This document shows positions 24,304 through 35,378 of a DNA stretch of 64,000 nucleotides, in pieces. The DNA is from Macrolepiota albuminosa. Its lineage: Eukaryota > Basidiomycota > Agaricomycetes > Agaricales > Agaricaceae. The position numbers were made by a program, and so were the translations under genes. The stretch's first letter is position 1. Each line of letters starts with the position of its first letter. The stretch is from positions 3,336,612 through 3,400,611 of the forward strand of contig JAMWFC010000113.1 of the NCBI GenBank assembly GCA_027475525.1. The letters are read 5' to 3'. A model generated the notes under the pieces. The model did no database searches, was not told the DNA's origin, and worked only from the letters and a program-made list of their open reading frames with translations.

Positions 24304-24906
24304 GGAGAGACACGCAAAACGACCAAAATGGAAATATGGAGGGCGCAATGAACTTATGGACACTGTAATTCGTCCGCAGAGGTAAATCAATCAATCGGTA
24401 CGCAACGAGACAGCAATAATGTCAATAGACACAGCACAGACACACCCAATTTCAAGACAGACGAATATACAGGCAGTTATTTGAAAAGTCTTCGGCGGGT
24501 GCGGTGCACTGCGATCACCATACACTCAACTTCATCCCCCATTTTTTGTGAGGAACTTGTGGTTCGCTGGAGGCATGTATAGCCGATACACGAAGTCTAT
24601 TGAAGTAGTTGTAAGAGGAAATTACCTGTCAGAAGTTCTAGACATGGTACTTCCAGATCTAGTGTTCGACATTGATGATGATAAGGCGTAATGGTAGGCC
24701 TGACTGATTGTGGACTGCGAGTGCAGTATGAATCCGGAAGCACGTACCCAAGTGAGGAAAGACATGATAATATGGAATGTGAAAAAAAGACGACGAAAAA
24801 GCCCAGTTCACACATTGACTAGATTGACGACGGGAGTAAGTAAAAGCTCCTGAGCAGCGGTTGCCAAAACTAAACTCGCATTCGCAAACAGGCACTACCA
24901 GGGTTC
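24304..24906 (+). repeat. Direct repeat A (right copy, next to intact tRNA-Gln)
   Basis: Partner of 22066-22617. It contains a ~40-bp insertion near 24405-24440 and an extra block near 24740-24775 not in the left copy, so the copies are not brand new. It overlaps the 3' end of the tRNA-Gln gene. Confidence 0.9.
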
Positions 24907-24973
24907 GAACCTGGGTTTCGGGAAGATTAGCAGAAGTCAAAATCCCGAGTGATAACCACTACACTATAGCGCC
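24890..24973 (-). tRNA. tRNA-Gln(UUG): tRNA-Gln (anticodon TTG) with a ~12-nt intron
   Basis: Minus strand: acceptor stem GGCGCTA pairs with TAGTGCC (one G-U pair). A D arm with TAGTGG, an anticodon stem CGGGA/TCCCG with loop TTTTGA holding anticodon TTG, and a T arm CCAGG-TTCGAAC-CCTGG type hairpin are all present. Extra bases between the anticodon loop and the 3' half of the anticodon stem (CTTCTGCTAATC or one base offset) fit a short intron just 3' of the anticodon. The TTCGAAC B-box sequence is intact. It should be a working RNA polymerase III gene. Confidence 0.92.
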
Positions 24974-25393
24974 TTGAAAAAGTCCTGTAATAGAATTGAT
25001 CTAACATCACGGTATATCGATGAATTCCGCAAAATCAATTCTAATGTTGTCTGTTGGTTGAAACCTGTCGGTCCGCTTTCGCTATCTCTTTCGACGGGCA
25101 GAAATTATTTCTCAGCCTGTTCAACTTGATGAGCCTCCCAACCGGGCCGCCTGACTGACGACAAAAATATATGTGTTTGCGCCGATTGCGCAATTCAAAT
25201 TGTACGTTTGTTTTTATGTATAACGGAACGGAAGTCTCTACCTTGTCTGAAAATTTGTGACCTTTACATAGGATGAGATCATGACACTCTGTCAATTCAA
25301 CGCGCGCCATCGCGATCACCGCTATTTCTAGAGGAAAGAAAAAATGGCGGCAAAGTAGCCTTTTCCATTCCTTTAGACGAACACCCTTAGGGC
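24974..25393. other. Short spacer
   Basis: No gene seen. It contains the upstream side of the tRNA gene and the promoter of the F-box gene that follows; no clear TATA box was recognised. Confidence 0.4.
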
Positions 25394-27134
25394 ATGCACA
25401 AGTGTCTGCAGATCCCGGAGATCCTTGACGCCGTCTTTAGCAATGTCCTCAACACCCACCCAGGCGTGACAGAGAAACCACCTTTTCCAGGTTCGAGCAC
25501 GCTTGTCAGTCTCGCCCTAACCTGCCAGTCATTTAAAGAGCCGGCTCTTAATACTCTCTGGCGCGCTATTCCAGGTTTAGATCCAGTAGTTCGCTGTCTC
25601 CCTCATGATGCAGTTCGTACGATTGAAGAGCCGAATGATGCACCAGTCGGTTGGCGGAATGGACTCAAAGGCTTGGTACGCCAGTTGACCCTACCTGTGC
25701 CCCAGTTCGGTGTACTAACATTGCCCTACTCAGCGATTCGATCGTAATATACAAGCAAAGGACTACACCAGGATTCGGGAGAATGCTGCTCGAGTTCGAG
25801 TTGTGTGCAGACCACGGTTTGGAGCCGTTCGGTCATATGCCCTAGACAAACTGTTCCTCCACATTCTTTATTCGCGCCAGGAAGTCATTGGCCCCATCCT
25901 TCCCTGCGTGCAGCATGCCATGCTTTACGCTAATGACTTTGAAGGCCACGCTGTTTATCCGCGTCTTATCATAGGGCCTCGATTAACGTCTATTGACCTT
26001 GTCGCGTTCGAGAAGTCCAAGATCAAAGTCGTCAACGGGTTAGAGGTTATCCCTGATGGTCCATGGCGAGCGATTAAACGTGTCTTGGAAGAGGCTGGCT
26101 CTCCGATTCAAAAGTTCAAGATTGACGAATATCGCACAGAGGACCATTGGAAACTCAATACATTCGCTCCTCATGATCTAATTTCTCTCCTTCGGACTTT
26201 CCAGTCACTGAGGGTGCTAGAGGCACTATCTCTGGACATCGATCATTCTACATTACTGCACTTCTCTGCTCTGCCGCACCTTCAAGAATTGTCGGTGTCC
26301 CTGTCTCCCGAGGTCATAACTTACGTCGTTGAGCACCACAACCATCGTGACCACTTCTTCCAAAGTCTCAAGAAGGTGCGCCTAAACACGCCCAGTCTTG
26401 AGCCTTGTGGGGAGCTCTTCAAGCTTCCACATGCGTTTGAGTGCCTCACCGCGCTGGAAATTCGCGGCGAAGCCGGGACAAGGTGGGACTTGCACTCCTT
26501 TTTCCAAGGACTTCGAAGGAACGCTCCCCTCTCCACGAATCTGACATGGCTCAAGCTCTGTGTCGCCTTTTTCCCGTGGAACCCGCCGCCGAACACGCAA
26601 GCAATCGACTTTGCGACCATCGCTCCATTGCTGTGGTTTCCTAACCTCTCCACGGTCCACGTCGAGGCTGACTGCCCCGTTCACCTGACCAACGCAGACC
26701 TCGCCAGGATGGGCGCGGCGTGGCCCAGTCTCGAGGTGCTCAACTTCCCTGAACGTACTTCGCGATCACGCCCCCAAGTCACATTGACCGGCCTTCTTCC
26801 GCTCCTTGCCGCCTGCTCCTCCCTGCGTGAGCTCACGCTCCGCGTCGATGCCTCCGAGGACGTATCGAGTTACGCCGATCTGGGCCCAATAGTCCCTCAC
26901 CGGGCCCTTACCGACTTCTGCTATTGCAGGTCTCCTATCAAGGATCCAGGTTGCGTCGCAGCTTTCCTCGCACTTGCGTTTTCCAGGTTGGAAACGATTG
27001 GCGATAATTGGCTGTACGGACTCGATGGAGATCTGGTGGGATATCCTGATGATCCCGTTGATCAGAAGTATAGGATGCTTTGGGGAGAGGTCGAGAAGAA
27101 GCTGGACCAGGTGTTGTTGCATCCCGAGAATTGA
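25394..27134 (+). CDS. F-box/LRR-type protein (1)
   Basis: Two exons, 25394-25675 and 25734-27134, encode 560 residues. The N-terminus (LQIPEILDAVFSNVL, then LVSLALTCQSFKEPALNTLW) is the typical agaricomycete F-box-like domain: Leu-Pro-type helix, then a conserved ALTC-x-F-x-x-PAL-x-x-LW. The rest has repeated L-x-x-L-x-L segments (RVLEALSLDIDHSTLLHF, HLQELSVSLS, NLSTVHVE, SLEVLNF, SLRELTLRVD) consistent with an irregular LRR solenoid. Such proteins are thought to be substrate receptors of SCF ubiquitin ligases, a family hugely expanded in mushrooms. The target is unknown. A second F-box-type gene of different layout is convergent at 28664-30648. Confidence 0.85.
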
Positions 27135-28129
27135 ATAGTTCTTGTCACATTCCGCTCATTTGTCGCGTTGTGCTCGTTTTCACTCGCTTTACATGTCACT
27201 CGTTTTCGATACCACTTGCTTATCATAACGCTGTTTTTTTTTTCATTCCGCTCGCTTCGTTTCTGGAGACCCTGGTGTCTAGAGCAACCTCGAATGGTCT
27301 TTTCCGACGTGGATGCTGATCACTTGAGGCGGCTCAGTTCGTTCAGTTGCTGGAATGAACTACTAATGTATAAGCGATGCTCAGATGCATCGATTCAAGC
27401 CGCGGCGATTATCTGCTCTCAAAAAACAAAAAAGCCATACAAGAGGAAGTGTAGCGACTCGGCGCTGAATACTCAGAGTCATGTGGGGCATTACATGGTT
27501 GGGTTGGCATTCGGAGGTATGTGTACTACAGCAAACAGCACTATTTGGGATGCGCTAAAGTAAAAATCGACAAAGCCAGGAATACAGGAGTAGGGACCGA
27601 CCTTGTGACGAAATCGAGGCAGTCAAGGTTTTTTTCTATGAATGAAACACACTTTCATGGTCGTTGGTCGTTGTACCTTGAGCTCTGGATCCAGAGGGCC
27701 ACAACGAACTTTCAGAAATAATGTAGGATAGGAAGTCGCTTGAACTAAACTAAACTAAAACTGCCGCTAAGCTAAAAAGAGAGGCTCGCTGGCACAGACC
27801 AGAGAGCAGAACATGGGATACCATTAATGAAGCGTACCGTACCCTTGCACGGAACTGGAACTGGAACACATCTAAAATCCATCCAAATCCACTTATACGA
27901 TTAGCCCAACCATACTCTCCGTTTTCCCACTATATGCAACATGCACAGCCCTTCATTCCAGATATCATTCGAGATATCGTTGGGGAAATATATATATATA
28001 TACACACACACACAGCCCTTCATTCCATACATCGTACACAAGTACACCAAATCACATCATCACGTCATCCCTACTACCTAGCTACCTGTGCGTGTAACGT
28101 GTAACGTGTACGTGTACGTGATCCTCGTC
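27135..28129. other. Spacer with simple repeats
   Basis: No gene supported. It contains a TAAACTAAACTAAA run near 27743, an alternating TATATATATATA-CACACACACA tract near 27989-28013, and two copies of CACAGCCCTTCATTCCA 67 bp apart (27944 and 28011). Confidence 0.5.
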
Positions 28130-28590
28130 ATCGTCGAAAACCAAAAACCAGAAACAAAAATCAAAATCAAAATCAAAAGAGAAAAAGAAAAAGAAAAAGG
28201 TGAGACTAAAAAAAAAGCTGAGAAAAACAAAAAAAAAAAAAGAAGGTCCATACAACGGCGTGGAGGAGCGCGGGCGTCTAACGACGAAAAATCAAAATCA
28301 AAAACGAAAACAAAAGGAAAGCAAAGCGAAAACAAGACAAGACAAGACAAAAACAAAAACAAAAACAAAAACAAAAACAAAGCAAAAGACGAAGGAGAAA
28401 GAGAAAGAGAAAGAGAAAGAGGAAGAGGAAGAGAGAGAGAAAGAGAATGAGAATGAGAATGAGAAAGGGAAAGGGAAAGAGAAAGAGAAAGGGAAAGAGA
28501 GAGGGAAAGAGAGAGGGAAAGAGAAAGCGGAAAGAGAAAGGGAAAGGAAAAGAAAAAGGGAAAGAAAAAGGGAAAGGGACAGGGAAACCC
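28130..28590 (+). repeat. Low-complexity polypurine tract
   Basis: About 460 bp in which the plus strand is nearly all A/G, built from changing short units: CAAAAT/AGAAAA first, then CAAAAA, GAGAAA, GAGAAT and GGGAAA. It ends close to the stop codon (28664) of the minus-strand F-box gene, whose transcript would run into a long pyrimidine tract. Long open frames here only reflect the repeat. Confidence 0.9.
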
Positions 28591-28663
28591 CAACCGGACC
28601 GACCCGAGGCCCTCAGGACATGTACGCACGCAACACCGACGACCTGCGTCTACCAAAAAAAAA

Positions 28664-30648
28664 TCAGCTCAGGGTCCCATCCCTCAACCACACACACACG
28701 GGGACGCACCTATCAAACTCTGGTTCCGTACACACGACCTCGCCAACACGACTCCTTAACCACCTCACGACGTCCTCGCCAACGCTCGCACACTCGTACA
28801 TCTCAAGGCTCCTAAGCCTCTTCACCGTCCCTGCCTGCTGCTGCTGCACTTGCATCTGCATCTGCTGGTGTGGGTGCTGTGGGTGTTGCTGCGGGTGCTG
28901 CGGGTTCCTCGCCTCAACCATCGCAACAAGCTTAACAACACCCTCCCCCAACGCATGACAATTCCTCAACGCAAGCACCTCCAGCGCAGGACACACCGCC
29001 GGATCATCCGCAAGCGCACCAAGCAGCGGCTCAAGCGGCGTCCCACCCACACGAAGACTCTCAAGGGCCTGCAAATCCGCGAGGAGCACGGGCCACGAAA
29101 CGACGGCGCCCGCGGGGCCGTAGTAGAACGCAGAGGCGGCGGCGGCGGCGGCGGACACCGCGGACGTCGGCGCGGTGTACCCCAATGCGAAGTGCGCGAG
29201 CGCCGGCGAGCCCGAGCGTGTGAGCAGGTTGAGCACGGTGTCTTCGAGCGGCTCGCGTGGCTCGATGTCGAGTGTTAGTGTGCAGAGACGCGGGAGGGCG
29301 AGCGCGTCGATGAGTTGGGTGAGGGTGAAGTGTCCCCCGAGGTGGAGTGTGTGGATGTGGTGCAGCGTTGTGGGTGTTAATGGGAGGACGGCGGGGAGGG
29401 CGCCTTGGAAGTGGAGGGAGAGAGAGTGGAGGGATGGGTTGTTGGTGATTATGTAGAGGATGCGGTCGAGGGGGAGGTGGCATGTTGGTAGTGCGCGGAG
29501 GTTGAGAGTGTGGAGGTTTGTGCGGAAGATGGGCGAGGACCATTTGAATGGCGTGTATTGGAGTGTTAGTGTCTTGAGCTTGGGCAGCACAAGCGCGGCA
29601 CTGGCAGGCGCGTTGGGAAGCCATTGCCATTCTGGGAAGTACGCCGCCTCTGCACTCGACACTTCGAATTCCCTCAACAACGGTGCATCGCCTGCCATTT
29701 GTTAATTATAATATAATGGACATAACATGAGGAAACTCGCCAGTGATGGACTTGAGGGCACTCATGGAAGCAAACTGTCTGCCAAACCTAAAAATAAACC
29801 GTTCCCACCGATGGATCTGTTCGGCGAGATAGAAGATGGCAATGTGTCCCCAATGGAAACTAGACCGCGACTGGCGGGCCGTGGTGGGTGGTCTGTCTGC
29901 GTGGAGCCAAGGATCAGCGATTGTTGTGGGGGAGTGGGGCACGACGATGGGCGATGGAGCAAAGGGGGGAAACGGGGCGGCGATGGGGGCGTGGGGGACG
30001 ATGTAGTGGGCGGCTGCGACGGGGAGGTGCCATGGCGGGGGACTGGGAGTCCGCGAAGGCGAGGGCGAACGACGTCGATGGCTCGTGGGCGAATGCGGGC
30101 GGGACGCGGCGCTGCCGACTCGCAGGAATATCTCAATGTCCAACGGCACAGTGTCCCCTGAGCGTTCCAGCCACAGACGTATCGTGTCCGCCGAGGCGTG
30201 CTGTGTCGTGAGAAGACGAATCTACAGCACAAGTTAAAACAGACATTGGAAAATAAAACAAAAAACATACGCGGGACCAGATTTTGGGCATCCTGAGGAC
30301 GAGGCGGCGCCAGGGGCCGCAGACAGCAGCGAGGACCCACGCACAGCACGGGTGCTCGTCGAAGCACTCGATGAAGATGTTGCGCAGCAGCTCCAGCGGC
30401 AGCCGCCGGATGGGGCTCAGGTACGCCATCGCGTGGGTCACCGTCTGCGCGAGCTCCCCGCGCCGTGTCTCCAGTTCCCCAATCCGCGCCCTCGACTCCT
30501 GCACCACCCGTGCGAGCGCCGCCTCGGCCGCGTCTAGCTCTGCCTTCACCGCCGCCACCGACGCCTGTGTCGCGACCAGCACACGCCGAGCGTCCGCGAG
30601 CGACGCCTCTGTCGGCGGCTCGATAAAGTCCTCCATGCGTATACTCAT
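28664..30648 (-). CDS. F-box-type protein with N-terminal coiled coil and LRR region (2)
   Basis: Three exons: 30648-30271, from 30221 to about 29740, and about 29697-28664. The first exon has a coiled-coil segment (ALARVVQESRARIGELETRR) followed directly by the F-box-like LSPIRRLPLELLRNIFIEC, the layout common in Agaricomycetes. The next region is Pro/Ser-rich (HSPTSHRRRSPSPSRTPSPP). The last exon has LRR-like LKTLTLQYT, HTLNLRALP, HSLSLHF, CTLTLDIEP segments and a short His/Gln/Pro repeat (QHPQQHPQHPHQQ). The second intron has no GT donor in phase; a GC-AG intron (GGCGAGT...GGCAG) would fit. It is probably an SCF adaptor of unknown target. Confidence 0.75.
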
Positions 30649-30774
30649 TGCTCGAGCTCGATACAAAAAAAATATCAAAAAGAGAGGGTGTGCTGTGTGT
30701 GTTTTGTTTCTAAACTCCGCAAAGGTAATTAAATCAAACATATTTCTTTTTTTTTTTTTAGAAAAAATTCATAT

Positions 30775-31295
30775 TCATTTCTTCCCAGCCTCGATCGCAT
30801 CTCCGTTCTTGCATGCAATGATCTTTATCCGGGGCGCGCTGACTACCTCGTTCGACTCCATTTTGAACGAGGGGTTCTTGACGATGAACGTCCACACGTC
30901 GTCGCAGAGGCGGTACGTGTGCAGGTGGCCCTGCGCAGCGCATTAATTAATAAAATCTCGGCGACCCGCGCACATGACGCACCTTGAGCGATGTCTTGAC
31001 TTTGACGGACTTGACCATCGTATCCGCGAGCGACTTGTCAAACTATCACCCATCAGCACGACGCAGAACGCAGGGGGGACAGACACAGGACGCACCTGCT
31101 GGAGCACCTTCATCGCCAACTGCGGCGTAATCGCCCCACTCGTGATAAGCTCATCAAGCGAGTCCGTAAGCGCCATACCGATTCTACAAAGCACATGTTC
31201 AAGCATTCGCGTGTGTGTGGCCCCCTCTCCATTGAAGGGGGGAGGGAATCAACCTACGAAGAACCCCGGTAGAACTCGTAGTACGCAGACGCCAT
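30775..31295 (-). CDS. TOA2: Transcription initiation factor IIA gamma subunit
   Basis: Four exons (31295-31258, 31183-31096, 31042-30983, 30930-30775) encode 113 residues, the normal TFIIA-gamma length. Recognisable blocks are [55 protein letters not shown] and [10 protein letters not shown]. The N-terminal helical bundle and C-terminal beta-barrel halves are both complete. TFIIA stabilises TBP on the TATA box during RNA polymerase II initiation, so this is an essential single-copy housekeeping gene. It sits between the two halves of the duplicated region, 126 bp from the start of the F-box gene, and is a good anchor for synteny. Confidence 0.96.
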
Positions 31296-31499
31296 TTATC
31301 AAACTAAGTATGTATGTAAAACAAAGCGAGCAGAGTCACGGTGTCACGTACGTCACCTTGGTGACCATTGACTATGTATTATGTACACACACATACACGT
31401 AATTCGGAAGTAAATCACCTCTCTTCATCCCCATCCTCTTCCTCTCTTCATCCTTCATCCTTCAAGCTTCACCTTCATCGTTCCCTTGACGGGACACCT

Positions 31500-32534
31500 A
31501 TGCCGCCCAGCGCGCTTTCCCTCTTCCACTTCCCCTTCTTTTTTCTTCTTCTCACTCTCACTCTCTGCACAACCCTCACAAACGCAATAAACATAAACTG
31601 CCCCGCAGTAGACGACAACAACACACCCCTAACAGGCTCACACGCCGCGCCCTCGGGGGACTTTGTGACATGCACGTACCAAGGCGCCGGCGCGTGCACG
31701 TATTTCCCCGTCGTGAGTCCTTTTCTCTTCTTTTCTTTTCTCTTCTTTTTCTCTTCTCTTCTCTTCTTTTCTCTTTTTTGAGTTCTCCCCGCCCCGCTTT
31801 CTTGCGCTGCGGAGACACAAACACCTGACCTCCGTGCTCACGCTGATACTGATACTGATACTGATGATCTTGTGTGGAAGGACGGCGCGTTCTCGTCGGG
31901 CTCGAGCGCTTGTCCGGACGGTGAGCCGCAGGACGTGGTTCCCCCTCCCCCTCCGCCGCCGGAGTCGGGATCGTGAGTGTCGTCGTACGTTACTCGTTCT
32001 TTTATTTATTTTTTGGGGGGTGGTAGTGGACAATCGACTGCGACTGAGACTGAGACTGCGACTGAGACTGAGACTGCGACTGAGACTGCGACTGAGACTG
32101 CGACTGAGATTACGACGAAGGCGGACGTACCCACCGCCGCTACGAGCAGTACGAGTACTACGACGATCATGACGGCTACGGCTACGCGCCCGGGGTTCGT
32201 CACTGTTTTCCTAAGTAGCGCCGATCCGACGTTGATCTCGACTTCGACTTCGACCTCGAACACGAACACGAACGCGAACACGAACACGAACACCAACACG
32301 AACGCGAACGCGACCCCGCTAATATCCCCGACCCCGCTGACTCTAAGCACGAGCACGAGCACGAGCATCGTGTTTCCCTCCGCCTCCGCCTCCGCCTCCT
32401 CTGCTCCCGATCCCGTGTCATCCTCGGCGTCTGTGCTGAACGCCGCAGCACCGTCGCGTATGGTACTCGGAGGTTTCTGCGTGCTTGGATATGTGTTTTT
32501 TGGGTTTGTTGATGCGTTGGTGGTTTGGAGGTAG
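31500..32534 (+). CDS. Secreted Ser/Thr-rich surface protein, probably GPI-anchored (copy 1)
   Basis: Three exons: 31500-31712, 31881-31972 and 32027-32534. The start gives a clear signal peptide (FHFPFFFLLLTLTLCTTLTN). A small conserved head follows with cysteines in NCPAVDD, CTYQGAGACTYFP and SACPDGEPQ. The long tail is low-complexity: T-E/T-A repeats (TATETETATETE), N-T/N-A repeats and Ser/Thr runs, then a short hydrophobic C-terminus (VLGGFCVLGYVFFGF). This head-stalk-anchor layout is that of a wall or membrane surface protein. The paralog at 35379-36423 shares the CTY...CTYFP head but has a different stalk. A third copy survives only as a tail at 24140-24303. Function unknown. Confidence 0.75.
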
Positions 32535-32669
32535 GGGGTTGGGGTGGGGTGGGGTGGTGTGGTTTTGTGGTTTTGTGGTTTGTGTGGGAGGTGGACGAGG
32601 TTGGGAGGTTTTGTTTTGTTCGAGTTCGCTCATTTACTCATTCACTTGCCTTACGTGTCTGTCTGGAAT

Positions 32670-33110
32670 CGATGGATCATTGTTTTTTTTTTTGGTTAGG
32701 ATATTATTGTCTTATCGTCCTATCGCTATCGCGTTACCAACCAATCACCTTGTCACCCTATCGTCCCTCGTTCACTCGCCTTACCTCTTTGTGCTTCGTT
32801 GCGTTGTTTTTTGCGAAATACCTTTGCTAGGCTACGGAATCGATGGATCATTTTTTTTTTGGTTAGGATACTATTGTCTTATCGTCCTATCGCTATTGCC
32901 TTACCAACCAGCCAATCACCTTGTCACCCTATAGTCCCTCTTACCTCGTTGCGTTGCTTTTTGCGAAAGTACCTTTGCTAGGCTACGAAATCGATGGATC
33001 ATTGTTTATTTTTTGGTTAGGATATTATTGTCTTATCGTCCTATCGCTATCGCCTTACCAACCAATCACCCTTGTCACCCTATCGCCCTATCTCCCAGTT
33101 ACCAAATCAC
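32670..33110 (+). repeat. AT-rich unit repeated three times in tandem
   Basis: Units starting with CGATGGATCATT occur at 32670, 32841 and 32992 (spacing 171 and 151 bp). Each has a T run, GGTTAGGATA, ATTGTCTTATCGTCCTATCG and CAATCACC. The left arm of the inverted duplication has only one such unit (reverse complement, around 23930-24000). Confidence 0.9.
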
Positions 33111-33189
33111 CCTATCATGCTATTAAGCTATCAACCACGACAGTGATGAATCGTCTCAGGGTTCTATGTGTATCCTGTTTTTTCGAGGA

Positions 33190-33420
33190 CGTGTAAGCAT
33201 TATGCATCACACTGTAAAAACCACCTGAAGAATTAAGTGGAAACATCGTGCATTGTGGTTATTGCGTACAACGGCAGCGATAAGCTGAGCCTGAGTGCCG
33301 CCTCTAAAGTGGGTGGTTTTCATATCGTGCCGTCAAGAGATTGTAGGCACACAAGCCTGACGAATGTCGCCACAAATGACAAACTGGAGTGGAGCATCCT
33401 ATTCATCATTGTTCCAAGTT
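33190..33420 (-). pseudogene. Decayed fragment of the PD-(D/E)XK-like gene
   Basis: The minus strand matches two separated parts of the gene at 33496-34351: the 3' end (GAATTAAGTGGAAACATCGT on the plus strand) is joined directly to the middle part (plus-strand AACGGCAGCGATAAGCTGAG and GGCACACA-GCCTGACGAATGTC). The ~280 bp between these parts in the intact gene are missing, and substitutions are many. No reading frame survives. Confidence 0.75.
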
Positions 33421-33495
33421 TGTAGGCATAGATACAACAGTCGTAGCGGACAAGTCTGTGTACAGTGTAGAAGTATGTAATCAACCACTGAAGAA

Positions 33496-34351
33496 TTAAG
33501 TGATAACATCGTGCATGAATTCCCTCACAACGTCGCGAAGAAGTAGGCAATGCTGCATGATGATCTTCCGAGTCGCGACATCTTGCATCGACTGAGAGTT
33601 AACAACAGGTGTACACTTCTTCACAACAGTCTCCTGCGCTGGATACATTCCTATCTCCACCGCGCGAGCAAGATTCTCGCTCACGGGAATCTTGTAAAAA
33701 ATCATGTTTGTTCCAACCATTAGCATCGCGGGCATAGTCATATACTTGTCGGGTAACTGCATCATGTTTCGCTTCCGGTTATTGCATTCAACGGCAGCGA
33801 TAGCCTTGGCAATAAGCTGAGCCTGAGCGCCGCCACTAGGGTAGAAGGATTTTTCCTCCTGAACAAGGACATATATCATGCCACGAAGAGACTGTAGGCA
33901 CACATCAGACCTCGCCCGATAGGTGTGGCCACAAGTGGAAAACTTGAGCGGAGCATGCGCCATCACAACAACATCATATTTATCATCAAGGCCGAGAACT
34001 CTTAGAAGGTATTGCGCATATAGATTAACAAAGTTATCGGCTACATAGAACCAAGATCGATAAGCATCAGATGATGCTCAAAAACAAAAGGAACATACAA
34101 GGAAACCGTTCTGCCATGGAAAAATAACTCAAAAATGTTCGAGCTTTGTGATTATCAGAGCTCCTGGTGACGAATCCATCCACGTCGAACGGGATGAATA
34201 AATCCGGATCGACATCCAACTCATTTACGTCGGGAAGTTGTCGGCCAAAAAACACCTCGGCGGGCTCTTCCACAACACGAATATTGTATGCGTCTAACTC
34301 GTTCTTCGTCCACTTGTGGCAGGACTTAACACTTCGAGGGAGGTTAGCCAT
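33496..34351 (-). CDS. Putative PD-(D/E)XK nuclease-fold protein (copy 2)
   Basis: Two exons on the minus strand, starting MANLPRSVKSCHKWTKNELD at 34351 and ending at 33496. The intron is in the same place as in copy 1, with the same GTATGT donor and TGTAG acceptor. The second exon keeps RARSDVC, VLVQEEKSF and AQAQLIAKAIAA, i.e. the candidate D...E-x-K active-site residues. Copies 1 and 2 differ mostly around residues 55-85. The upstream 350 bp, including the CTATATACATATA element, are conserved too. The function is unknown; related fungal orphan proteins are often found near repeats, which this context fits. Confidence 0.6.
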
Positions 34352-34735
34352 GATGTTAATTGATTGACCCTGACCTACAGAGGCCGCGTATATGTATATA
34401 GAGCAATAGCCAAATCCGGTACACTCTTCCCACATAGAACAAAGCTGAGACATTAATACGTCAACAATGACTCTGTTTCATCACCATGACTCGTTTTTCT
34501 GAAGACATTTCCCAAGTCTCACGCATACATTCTTCTCCGCACAGTAGGTGGGAGTCAGGGGATTCTGCCAAGTCATTGATAAGTTTAAGCCTTGGACGGG
34601 ATTTAGAGTCCTTATGATCTAACTTGTATGCGATTTTGAGGATTCCACTCAGATCGGTCCTCATTGGCTGGCTCTAATGCAGATCTAATGGATTGTCTTT
34701 GTAAGCTACTAGCACTCCAGCGCCCCAGGAATGCT

Positions 34736-35378
34736 GACTTCTGCCGTGATATGTAAGCGTTAAGCATCAGTCTTTGGAGTGTTGGGATCTACCTGCTTTG
34801 TTCTTTGGATGTGGGTGCGTAGTTGAGGCCCTGTGTTCCGCACTGACTTTCCTCCATCTTCCCGTTCACAGACTGCAGATTCTAGGACTTCCTAGTTGTG
34901 ATTATCGTTGGAAAAAAACGAAAATGCAATGACAGAACGATGATCATCAAGGCTCCGAATCATACTTGTGGAGGTTTGCATTCGTTAGCTCGTTTCGCTT
35001 TGCACCAAGCCTGGCCTTGCTCAGGTCTACCTCTACTATACTCACCTACTCACATACACTGCGCTGCGCTACGAACACCTTGAAATGGAAATGGATCTAG
35101 AACCAATGATCATCAATTTTCAATTTTCAACGTTCGTACGACGTTGATGAATCGTGTGTTTTGGTGTTGCTGTTGGGTGTGTGTATGGAAACCAGTGAAA
35201 CCCATCTGCATCATTATTTGGCTTGTTGGGATCTATCCCGTCTTCAGTCTTCAATCGCGCATCAGAACAGGACAGGACAAAGAGTTCGTTGCGTTGGCGT
35301 TGCATCGTGCTGTGTTCCCTCCCTTCTTCCCTTCTACTCTTTCCGCGCCTCTCCCCCCCGCCCCATCCTCGACCGCGA
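34736..35378. other. Spacer upstream of the second surface-protein gene
   Basis: No gene seen. ORFs at 35144-35378 end inside the following gene in other frames. No clear repeat. Confidence 0.4.

Larger units (their letters stand above)
32400..34735 (-). repeat. Right arm of the dispersed inverted duplication
   Basis: Reverse-complement partner of 22625-24303 (see that entry). From the outside it carries the leader, the PD-(D/E)XK gene, a decayed extra gene piece, three AT-rich units, and the 3' end of the Ser/Thr-rich gene, which here is complete. Confidence 0.9.

Noticed and set aside
28078..28958. Long ORFs on both strands with Lys/Glu or Ser/Leu/Pro/Phe repeats
   Set aside because: They are translations of the polypurine/polypyrimidine tract and the F-box gene's antisense, not genes.
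29706..30367. Several ORFs of 100-200 residues on both strands
   Set aside because: Shadows of the Pro/Ser-rich exon of the F-box gene in a GC-rich region.
32006..32451. Minus-strand ORFs rich in Val/Phe or Ser/Arg/Cys
   Set aside because: Antisense of the T-E/N-T repeat stalk of the surface-protein gene.
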